From positions 22,728,612 through 22,792,611 of the forward strand of contig NC_071624.1 in the NCBI RefSeq assembly GCF_014839835.1: a DNA stretch of 64,000 bases, in the 5' to 3' direction. The position numbers and the translations under genes were made by a program. A model generated the notes under the pieces. The model did not search any database and was not told the DNA's origin. It saw only the letters and a program-made list of their open reading frames with translations. This DNA comes from Dryobates pubescens (lineage: Eukaryota > Chordata > Aves > Piciformes > Picidae). Below are positions 33,401 to 45,400 of this stretch, piece by piece (the stretch's first letter is position 1; every line of letters starts with the position of its first letter).

Positions 33401-36400
33401 AGACCCCTTGGGTCTCTGTGGCACACTGTGGAGGGCTCCAGAGGCTGGACAGGAGTAATCTCTAGTCCCCAGAATTTGTCCAAGAGGCAGCAGCCACTTA
33501 GAACGTGCCTCAGCTCTTGAGAAGTCTGAAAAGTGTTTGTTCTGTTGTCTTTCAAAACAAACCAACAGGCTATGGTGTGCCAGAGACTGACATAAGAGAT
33601 GTCACAAGCAAAGCTTAAGTCAAGCACCGAAAATACTCCAAGCACAGACATTTACCCATCTTTATTCCCAACTAGCAGCAGTAAGCTGAGCAAGGACTCC
33701 AAAGCCAATGCCCTGATGCAGACAAAAGCCACAGCAGAGGGAGTTTGTGTCCTGAAGAGCATAAAAAGCCACTACACCAGTAGGAGTCTACAGATGGCGA
33801 CTATGCTGCTCACTGCACACTTCAGTGAAGACTGTGAGCACAAAATTAAGTTGAAGTCCTATCAAATCTTACCCAGAAAGGGAGTTTCCTGCCTCCATGT
33901 ACTCACCTCTTCCTCCTTCTTTGGGCCTGGCAGGGGGTTTCGGAAGAGCGGTGAGTCTCCAAAGGGTGAGTGCATCAAGCTGAAGAGATACTGCTGAAGG
34001 AGGGCTTGCTGGGCAGCTGAGGCATTTGGGTCTGACAGGGATAGAAACAGAACGTCATTCTTGAAACATCTCAACAGTGTTACTCATGCAACCAAGGTAG
34101 GTAGGAAAGACATGCTCCCCATCAGAGGATCCCCTCAGCGCAATCTAGAGAAACTCCATCCAGCTGGCAGCCAGGCACTAGTGGTGTGCCCCAGGGATCA
34201 GTGCTGGGCCCCATGCTCTTTAACATCTTCACTGATGATCTGGAGGAGGGCACTGAGTCCATCAGCAGTACATTTGCAGATGACAGCAAGCTGGGGGCAG
34301 GAGCTGATCTGCTGGAGAGTAGAGAGGCTTTGCAGAGGGACCTCAACAGGCTGCACAGATGGGCAGAGTCCAAGGGTAGGAGATTGAACACATACAAGTG
34401 CCAGGTTCTGCACATTGGCCACAACAACCCCAGGCAGTGCTACAGGCTGGGGGCAGAGTGGCTGAGAGGAGCCAGGCAGAGAGGGACCTGGGGGGACTGG
34501 TCAATGGTAGGCTGAACATGAGCCTGCAGTGTGCCCAGGTGGCCAAGAGGGCCAAGGGCATCCAGGCCTGCATCAGGAACAGTGTGGCCAGCAGGACAAG
34601 GGAGGTAATTCTGCCCTGTGCTCAGCACTGCTTAGGCCACACCTTGAGTCCTGTGTCCAGTTCAGGGCCTCTCAGTTTAGGAAGGATATTCATTTGCTGG
34701 AAGGTGTCCAGAGAAGGGCAAGGAGGCTGGGGAGGGGTCTGGAGCACAGCCCTGTGAGGAGAGGCTGAGGGAGCTGGGGTTGCTTAGCCCGGAGAAGAGG
34801 AGGCTCAGGGGAGACCTTCTTGCTCTCTACAACTCCCTGAGGGGAGGCTGTACCCAGGAGGGGTTTGGTCTCTTCTCCCAGGCAAGCAGCACCAGAACAA
34901 GAGGACACAGTCTCAAGCTGTGCCAGGGGAGGTTTAGGTTGGAGGTTAGGAAGAAATTCTACACAGAGAGAGTGATTGCCCATTGGGATGTGCTGCCCAG
35001 GGAGGTGGTGGAGTCCCCATCCCTGGAGATGTTCAAGAGGGGACTGGACGTGGCACTGAAGTCATTGGAGGTGTTTAGGAGGAGACTTGATAGGGTGCTT
35101 GGGTGCATGGTTTAGTTGATTAGGTGTTGTTGGATGATAGGTTGGACACGAGGATCTTGAAGATCTCTTCCAACCTGGTCTATTCTATTCTATTCTAATC
35201 TAATTCTATTCTCTTCTAATGCACACTTACCTACAGCAGGCTGAGGGGCTCCAAAGCCCAGAGCAGCTGTTGCTATGTTGAATCCTGGTGTTCCAAAGCC
35301 TCCTGTTGCTTGTGTTACCCCAAGAGTAGACTGGGTGCTTCCAAACACAGACTTCTGTCCTGCCCCAGGAGCTGCTGCAGGAGAGATGATTGGCAGGTAC
35401 TACAACTCTGTGACAAAGTTACAACCCAATTTATCCCACAACAAAAGATCCATGAATGCTGCAGACACCTGAGATTCACAGGATCAGATGAGAGGCTTCA
35501 AACACAGAGGACACCACTGGTTTTCTGAGGCATCAGCCAGCACTGTGAGCAATGCTGCCTACAGCTTCTGAAAGGTTACTCAGCACTCTGCTGGGTTCTG
35601 ATTTGAGACTGACATTCAGGGCTTCAAGCTATGAGGGACCTTGCCAGGCTGGACAGGTAGGCAGAGGCCACCAGGATGATATTCAACAAATCCAAGTGCC
35701 AGGTGCTGCACTTTGGCCACAACAACCCCAGGCAGTGCTACAGGCTGGGGTCAGAGTGGCTGAGAGCAGCCAGGCAGAAACAGACCTGGGAATACTGGTG
35801 GAGAGCAGCTGAACATGAGCCAGCAGTGTGCACAGGGGGGCAAGAAGGCCAATGGCATCCTGGCCTGCATCAGGAACAGTGTGGCCAGCAGGAGCCTGGA
35901 AGTCATTGTGCCCCTGTACCCAGCACGGGTTAGGCCACACCTTGAGTCCTGTGTCCAGTTCTGGGCTCCTCAGGTTAGGAAAGATGTTGAGCTGCTGGAA
36001 GGTGTCCAGAGAAGGGCAAGAAAGCTGGGGAGGGGTCTGGAGCACAGCCCTGTGAGGAGAGGCTGAGGGAGCTGGGGTTGCTTAGCCTGCAGAAGAGGAG
36101 GCTCAGGGAAGACCTCATTGCCATCTCCAACTCCCTGAAGGGAGGTTGTAGCCAGGTGGGGGTTGGTCTCTTCTCCCAGGCAAGCAGTCCCAGAACAAGA
36201 GGACACAGTTTCAAGCTGTGCCAGGGGAGGTTTAGGCTGGAGGTGAGGAGAAAGTTCTTCCCAGAAAGAGAGATTGGCCACTGGGATGTGCTGCCCAGGG
36301 AGGTGGTGGAGTCCCCATCCCTGGAGGTGTTCAAGAGGGGATTGGATGTGGCAGTTGGTTCCATGGTTTAGTCATGAGGTCTGTGGTGACATGTTGGACT

Positions 36401-39400
36401 TGATGATCTTTGAGGTCTTTGGTGATTCTGTGATCTACAGCTTTTACTGCAAAAGAGCTAACAAGTGACACCAAGGCTATATCATAACCCTGAGGTCTCT
36501 GCCTGGGCTGATGGGAATGAATCTAGCAAACTCTTTACCTGCTCCAAACCCTGCTCCAAGACTTATCTCCAAACCAACTATTTCCAGCAGTGCTGGCACC
36601 AAAACCTTCAAGAGCAGATCCAGCAGCTCAGATTAATCTGAGATGGCATTTAAGAAATGGATTTCAATAAACAAGCATCACTGGCTTCACTCAGGGCCAC
36701 AGTTCAAAGACCTATCTCTGGCTGTAGCTAAGTACAACCCAAGTCCAGCATCAGACAGATTAGTCCTGAAATTGAAGACTGTGAAACCATCCTATGGTTG
36801 GTTAGAATGCACAGACAGAACTCAGCTAGAGAACTTCAGTCATGAACCAGTATCACAGTATCACCAAGGTTGGAAGAGACCTCAAAGGTCATCAAGTCTA
36901 ACCTATAATCAGGAGCACCTCAGAACCAAACTCCATGTAGCCTATCACCTGTCCCACTGCAAAAAGGACAGGCAGCATGCCCTGCAGTCAGCATTGCTCT
37001 CCACCACACAGCAGCGACACAGCAAGGTGGCAGTGAAGAGCTTCAGAGAAAACAGAACAAGGGACTTGGAAGCAGCATTCACCAGTCCTGTGGTAACAGT
37101 TTGCCCAGGGTTGGTCACCACAAGGAAGCTGTCCTTTGCTGAGGTGCTGCCCTGGCAGTCTGAGAGCATGACAGCTTCACCCCCTTCTCTGGTCTGGCAG
37201 GCTGCTGTGGCAGATGAATTGCATTTTATGTTTGACTCCTGGTATTAAAAGATGCCTTGTCTTTTCTACAGACAGATGGCAGGATCTACAACCACTTTGC
37301 TCACTTGTTGGAATACAGTTTTACTGCCCTCAGAGGTAAGGAAAAAAACCAAACCAGATTTCAGTTGCCATGAAGGCTGACTCTCATTCACTTGAACTAT
37401 TGCTGCATATTCCTCCTGCTCAGTCACACACATTCCACAATACTTCTCCAACATTACTGTCAGAGGCCAACATTAACACAAGACCCAGGACTTTGAAAGA
37501 CAACAATATCTACCAGTTAAACTGAAACTGTTTCATTCCACTCTTACTTCAGTGCAAGATCTCCTTATCCCTGCCATCCAGCTACAGACATCACTGGCTT
37601 TACCCTGTGCCCTTCAGCACTCCTTTGCAGCCACAGCACATTTAGAGCCTCTTAACAAATCTCTGTGCTCTCCCAATTCTTTGGTTTCAGCAGTTTCCAA
37701 CTACAGCTTCCACCTTCTCTCAGGTGCTCATTGTGAGTGGTGCTTCACTGCCTACCTTCACAGTCAGGCAGTACCAGCAAGAGAGCAGCAGCCAAGAGGT
37801 TTTCCCACGGCAAGGTGCATCTGAAGCATGGCTCACCTGAGAATCATCATCACTTAGCACATGATATGTAGCAGCCAGAGGTGTGGTATATGCAGCACAG
37901 TGTGTGTGATTAAGTCCCACTTTTTGCCTATGTACCACTATTGGAAGTGTTTGTACTGGTTCCTAAAGTCAGGGATGATTTGTTACCAAAGACCTTGCTG
38001 CTAGTGCTTGTACCAAAGGAGGGAGCACTCGTCGTGGTGGTTCCAAATCCAGCAGGCTTGTTCACAAACAGGGTCTGAAAGGGAGAAAAGATGAATCTGG
38101 AAACCTGATAGACTGATACTAAAAGAATTCACAACCCTGGACTTCAGCAGGGCCAACTTTGGCCTTTTCAAGCAATTGCTAGGGGAAATCCCATGGGACA
38201 GGGAACTAGAAAGTAAAGGGGCCCAAGACAGGTGGTTAACATTCAAGGACCACTTCTTCCAAGTCAAGAGCAGTGCATCCCAACAGGCAGGAAATCAAGA
38301 AAGGGACTCAGGAAACCCACATGGTTAAATAGGGAACTGCTGAGAAAACTCAAGTGGAAGAAGAGAGTCCACAGGAGGGGTTGGCCACTCTGAGTATTGT
38401 CAGAGGCAACTGGGAAAGCTGAGGCCTCCTTGTAAACCTTCTGCTGCAAGGAGAGCAGAAAGGGCTTCTTCAAATACATTGCAGGCAACACTACCACTAG
38501 AGGCAATGCAGGCCCACTGCTGAATGGGGTGGGTGCCCTGGTGACAGGATAAAAAAGAAAGCAGAGCTCTGTGACAAGCAAAATGACTCAATGTCAAAAC
38601 CTAAGTCTTTTTGGTTAAGTCACCACCACAATTCAGGCTAGGAGATCCCTAGCAATACACCAGCAGTGAGAGAGATGTTCTCTCTCTCCTGTGCTGTTTT
38701 ACCACTCAGGACACTACTTGTTAAAAAAATCATTCCTGCAACACTACTTCTAGCACACAGGCTTGGACTGTGTCCTTCAGGTTACACAAAACCACCCCAT
38801 TTTTGCATGAGGAGAAAGTTCTTCACTGAGAGAGCTGTTAGACCATGGGAATGTGCTGCCCAGGGAGGTGGTGGAGTCCCCATCCCTGGAGGTGTTCAAG
38901 AGGGAATTGGATGTGGCACTTGGTGCCATGGTTTGGTCATGAGGTGTGTGGTGACAGGTTGGATTTGGTGATCTTTGAGGTCTCTTCCAACCCTGGTGAT
39001 TCTGTGATTGTTAATTCTTAAGACAAGGCCACCTTCATGGAGGTCAGACTCCACCTACAGGACTTGCAGCTGCTTTACTGTTGAGGTACAGACATACCGA
39101 ACCGCCAGCACCAAAGCTCTGGCCTAAGAGACGACTTCCAGTTCCAAATCCAGTGGCAGCACTTGTATTGCTAGGTGCTCCAAAGGGGCCTCCAGGCTGT
39201 GCAGGCTGGCTGACCCCAAAGAGACCCTGCAAACAAGAGCCAGGTTAAGACAAATCTGCAGTGCTCTCCCAAGTCTAGGGCTGATGGAAACAGAACTACC
39301 ACACAAAGTCCATCGATAAAATGGAACCACAACATTTTCCCTTTTGCTGGGGAACAAAGGTGCTACAGGCTGGGGTCAGAGTGGCTGGAGAGCAACCAGG

Positions 39401-42400
39401 CAGAAAGGGACCTGGGGGTAGTGCTTGACAGCTGGCTGAACATGAGCCAGCATTGTGCCCAGGTGGCCAAGAAGGCCAATGGCATCCTGGCCTGCATCAG
39501 GAACAGTGGGGCCAGCAGGAGCAGGGAGGTCATTCTGCCCTGTGCTCAGCCACACCTTGAGTCCTGTGTCCAGTTCTGGGCTCCTCAATTCAAGAAGGAC
39601 ATTGAGACCCTTGAAGGTGTCCAGAGAAGGGCAAGAAAGCTGGGGAGGGGTCTGGAGCACAGCCCTGTGAGGAGAGGCTGAGGGAGCTGGGGTGGTTTAG
39701 CCTGGAGAAGAGGAGGCTCAGGGGAGACCTTCTTGCTCTCTCCAACTCCCTGAAGGGAGGTTAGAGCCAGGTGGGGGTTGGTCTCTTCTCCCAGGCACCC
39801 AGCAGCACTACAAGAGGACACAATCTCAAGCTGTGCCAGGGGAGGTTTAGGCTGGAGGTGAGGAGAAAGTTCTTCATGGAAAGAGTAATTTGCCATTGGA
39901 ATGTGCTGCCCAGGGAGGTGGTGGAGTCCCCATCCCTGGAGGTGTTCAAGAGGGGGTTGGATGTGAGAGCAGACTGCTTCAAGAAGGGAATGGGAAAAGC
40001 TGTACTGCTGTCCAGTTACCATGAATGAAAAATCTGGATTGGCAAGATGTTGCCAGCTCAGAGGGCAGCATTCAAAGCTCTGAATCCCCATTCCATGAAG
40101 CCATACTGCAATTTGAGGAAGAGCTCAGTCACTGTACCACAGCCTCCCATGTCCAGCTGCAGTAGATGTACCACAACTTATGCCTTGAAGGGTTCAAACA
40201 GTTTAACTTACCGTTGTGTTTGTGTTTGCCTGCCCCACAGGGGTGCTCACAAAGGAAAAGGCAGTGCTCTGGGTTATTCTGGCTTGACTTAATGGCTTGT
40301 TCAACAGGGCTGTAGCTTGAGACTGCTGGCGGAAAAGAGCCCCTGGTGCTCCTGAGCCAAAGTTAGTTGCACCTATGACGTAGAAATGCAATGGTGAGAA
40401 CTGAAGCATTCACCCCACAGCGACCACATCTCCACACTCAGCACATTCCAACAGGAGGAGAGGATAGGATAGGATAGGATAGGATAGGATAGGATAGGAT
40501 AGGATAGGATAGGATAGAAAATAAACAGAACAGAACAGAATAGAATAGAATAGACCAGACCAAGCAGGAAAAGAGCTTTGAGATCATCAAGTCCAACCTC
40601 TCACCCAACACCATCTGATCAACTAAACCATGGCACCAAGTGCCTCATCCAGGCTCCTCTGAAACACCTCCAGGGATGGGGACTCCACCACCTCCCTGGG
40701 CAGCACATTCCAATGGCCAATCTCTCTTTCTGGGAAGAACGTCTTCCTAACATCCAGCCTAAATCTCCCCTGGCACAGCTTGAGACTGTGTGCTCTTGTT
40801 CTGGTGCTGGTTGCCTGGGAGAAAAGACTAACCCCCCCAGCTACAACCTCCCTTCAGGTAGTTGTAGAGAGCAAGAAGGTCTCCCCTTAATTAAATTGAT
40901 TAAATGGTGTTGGGTGATAGGTTGGATTCAATGATCTATTCTATTCTATTCTATCCTATCCTATCCTATCCTATCCTATCCTATCCTATCCTATCCTATC
41001 CCATTCTATCCTATTCTATACTATTCTATTCTACCCTACCCAACCAACACTTCAGTGAATTAGTAATTTCATCCAGACTAAGGATGCCAAAACAAACAGC
41101 TTGAAACCACAAGACAGTAGATGCCCACATCCCAACCCTGACATAGTGGGGAGAAGAGCTCCTGCCAAAGTCTCCAGGCAATTTATGGTTACTCATTAGC
41201 AGCAGAATGAGGCACTGATGCCATCACCCTGCTGATCATTAGCAACATCCCAGTGGTTTTTATTCAAATGGTTTTACTTGCCCATGTGAATGAGCTGACA
41301 AGCCAGATGCTGTTTTTCAGCAGCACCTGCGGATGCAGAGGAAGCCTGCAGTCCCTGAAGAGTAAGTCAATAGACATTTCTATGGCAAAGAACCCAATCA
41401 GTTAATGTTGAAAATAAACTCACTACAATTCTGGGCTCCCTCCAGTGTTTCCTTATCTGTTTTTCATCACAGATTTTGAAATAGCTTAAAAGAGCACTTG
41501 CAGAGTCAGCCCCAGCAAGGGCAGGGCACAGGCAGTACTTACTGGTTCCAAAAGATGGATTACTCTGTCCATATGGAAAACTTTGGCTAGTAGTAGAAGA
41601 GCCAAAAAGTCCTGTGGCTGGTCTTGTAACAGAAGGCCCAAACAAGCTCACAGCTGCTCCTGCTCTCCCAGGCCCTTTCCTGTTTGCCTGGTAGTCTTCC
41701 AAACGGAGCTCCTAGGAAAGGAGAATCCAGTTCTCTTGACATGCTCCTTTTACACAGGATGAGGTCAGAATAGTGTCAGCACCATGCTTACACAGCATGC
41801 AAACCAACTCCAGGATGAAGGGGTCAAGAAAAGCTTACACCACCCCCATTCTTAAGAAGAAGAGGACACCATAAACAAGGCTTAAGCTTGGGTTTAAATT
41901 TGGGCTCCAGTTTTACTTTTCCAGAGCTTTTTCTGATCATTTGAGTGGAAGATCTGTTGGGGTCTCAGGTGAGTCAACCTGAGCAGAAAGGTTTATATTA
42001 AACATGGAATCACAGAATTGTTAGGGTTGGAAGGGAGCTCAAGGCTCAGCCAGGTCCAACCCCCCTGCCATGGCCAGGGGCACCTCACACTGCAGCAGGT
42101 TGCTCACAGCCACATCCAACCTGGCTGCAAAAACCTCCAGGCATGAGGCTTCCACCACAAAGGGGGTAAAAAACGATTCCTGGCTTTCCTCTTTCACCCA
42201 GGTGGAGTTTTGCATCACTGGAAGCAGCAGGCTAAGGCAGCGAGTGGAGAGAGGAGGCAGCAGGTCGGGGTGTGGTGGTGGTCAGCAGGAGGAAGTTCAA
42301 TTGGGGTGGCTCCTGGTAGCCTCAAGGATCACAGATCACAGGATGTTAGGGGTTGGAAGGGACACAGAATCATAGAATGGTCCAGGACAGAAGGGACCTC

Positions 42401-45400
42401 CAAAGGTCATCTAGTCTGACCCCCCCTGCAGTCAGCAGGGACGTAGAATCATAGAAGTGTCAGGGTTGGAAGGGACCTCAAGGCCTGAGCCAGTGCCAAC
42501 CCCCCTGCCATGGCCAGGGACACCTCACACTACAGCAGGTTGCTCACAGCCACCTCCAGCCTGGCTGCAAACACCTCCAGGCAGGAGGCTTCCACCACCT
42601 CCCTGGGCAATCTGTGCCAGTGTCTCATCACCCTCATGGGGAAGAACTTCTTCCTCACATCCAATCTCAATCTCCCCACTTCTAGTTTTGCTCCATCCCC
42701 CCCAGTACTATCACTCCCTGACACCCTCAAAAGTCCCTTCCCAGCTTTCCTGTAGCCTCCTTCAGACACTGGAAGGCCACAAGAAGGTCTCCTTGACCTT
42801 ATACCTAAACCATCTGAGTTTTGTCAGACATTCTGCCATTCTTCTCAGCAGTGCAGGACTGCTCCCAACAGGGTCTCTTGCCCTTCTGGTAGGTGGTGAG
42901 ATGGAATCTGAGCTCCTCAGAAACAGCACTGTCAAGCATTTAAAGCCAAACACACTCCACATGGTGATGCAATAAATGTTTTACTGGCTGATGCCACTCT
43001 CCTGGGAGGGTTGCAGATACTGAAAGCTGTACTGGTATGAATGAGCATAGAAGACACTTCCTACAGTCCAAAAAAAGCTCTACTAAGCAGCCAAACAAGA
43101 GAAGCAGCACACTTGAGTACACACTGACTGACCTCAAGAGATTTCCTTTCATATTCTTTCATAGCTGTAATACACTGGTGCCTGGTAGTGATCCTAGCAC
43201 TAACTCCAGGTATTGCCAAAGTATCTATACTGGTTGGTGGCTGCAAGAGAAGAGGTTAAGATATCAAGCTTAAAATCCAGAGAGAGTTCCATTAGCACAG
43301 TTAGCATGCTCCCAGCAGATGCTCTTAAAGGCTAAGTCTAGCATGGCACCTGACAAGTGTATTCCTGCCCTCTGTGCAGCCATGGCCTCACCAGGGCTGA
43401 GGCAACCTTCAGCAGCCATCAGCAGTGGGATTTAGCCTCATAACACTCAGAACAAGGCAGGGCAGTTAATTTTTCAGCTCCACTTTAAAAGGACTTTACC
43501 TAAATTTGTGATACAAATCCTCCAGCTCTGCATGGATTCCATTCTCCTCCATGTTTTGATTTGGACTATGAAAATATTTATCAACAGCACTCAGACTGCT
43601 CCAGCTATCATCACAGCCCTGCCCACACCCCAAAATGACAAAGCCTCTGCCTGTTGAATCAGCTGCATCTAGAAAGGAAAAGGGCTGAGATTTGCATGGG
43701 CAACTATTTGGGGAAAAGAATACCTCTCTCCAGCAGGTATCACTTGCCCCATTTCCATGATGGCTTCTTTTCTCAGCCACACTCCATGTTCAATGGCCAC
43801 AGAGCTTTCAACACATTATCCAACCCTCTCTTGAAGGGGAACTCATCCAGGAAACAGAGGGGATTGGTCTTCACTTTCCAAAGCCATGATGGCTTGGAAA
43901 AGAACTTCATTTATTTTGACCCATTCCAAGGTCTCCCTCAGCTGTTAGCATTTGGTGATGATCCCCCTGAGTTCTGTACCACTTAGAAACACAGAACCAA
44001 TAAGGTTGGAAAAGACCTCAGAGATCATCCAGTCCAACCTGTCACCCAGCACCTCCTGACAACTAATCCATGGCTCCAAGTGCCACATCCAATTCCCTCC
44101 TGAACACCTCCAGGGATGGAGACTCCACCACCTCCCTTGGCAGCACATCCCAATGGCCAATCTCTCTTTCTGGGTAGAACTTTCTCCTCACTTCCAGCTC
44201 AAACCTCCCCTGGCACAGCCTGAGACTGTGTCCTCTTGTTCTGGTGCTGGGTGCCTGGGAGAAGAGACCAATCCCCACCTGGCTACAGCCATCCTTCTGG
44301 GAGTTGGAGAGAGCAAGAAGGTCTCCCCTGAGCCTCCTCTTCCCCAAGCTAAGCAACCCCAGATCCCTCAGCCTCTCCTCCCAGAGCTGTGCTCCAGACC
44401 CCTTCCCAGCCTCGTTGCCCTTCTCTGGACATTTCAAGTGTCTCAATGTCCTTCTTGAATTGAGGGGCCCAATTCCTGAGCAGGCTCAATTTTAAGAGCT
44501 GCTTTACCTCTTCAGCTTCAACCCAGCTGCAAACCTAGCAAGTCTAAAGAGAGCCATTACCCCACAGTGCTTGAGAAGTCTGCAAAATCCAGAACAGATA
44601 AAGTCCATTTCTTTGCAGTTCACTATACATTCCCCCTCCCCTGCAACAGTTCCCCTAAGGAGGATGTCTTCAGATTGCTTCAGAACACTCTGCCCTCACA
44701 GATAAATCATAGAATCACAGAATGATTTGGGTTGGAAGAGACCTCCAAAGGTCATCTAGTCCAACTCCCTCTGCAGTAAGCAGTTGCATCCTCAACTAGA
44801 TCAGGCTGCCCAAAGCCTTGCAGATGAGCCACTCATTTTTGTCCAGTTCAGTGATCCAGGCAGTGCTTTACACACATAGCTGCAGAAGGTGCAAAAAGTG
44901 CAGTCAGCAGGCTCAAGTAAGAAGCAAATCCAGGACTTACCTGAAACTTAATAGTTGTGCCAGTTGGAGCAGCAGAAAAACCAGTAGGGCCAAAGAGAGA
45001 GCCAGTCATACTCCCAAAGAGACCAGAAGTAGTGTTAGTGCTGGTACTAGTTCCAAAGTCTTAAAGAAGAAATAAAACAACAAGATCTGTGCTAAGACTA
45101 GCCTGGGTTTTAAAACCTGAAACCAGGTATTTCATTACAAGTTATTTAAGTGGCAATTGTCTTTATTTCATTTAGCAAATAGCTTGCAAAAGGGAATAAA
45201 ACTCCAGGAGGGGAAAAAATGGTATTTGTAACAGCAGAGCTGGAAGCCAACAGTCTGCTAATGCAATATGCTACTATAGAGGACCACCCCCAACTCACCA
45301 GCTCAGCACACAGGGGAACCTCTGCATCAGTGCTGGAGATATGTGAAGTGGCACAACTAATAATTCCACCAAGCTCTTGAAGCTGCACCTCAATACCTTA

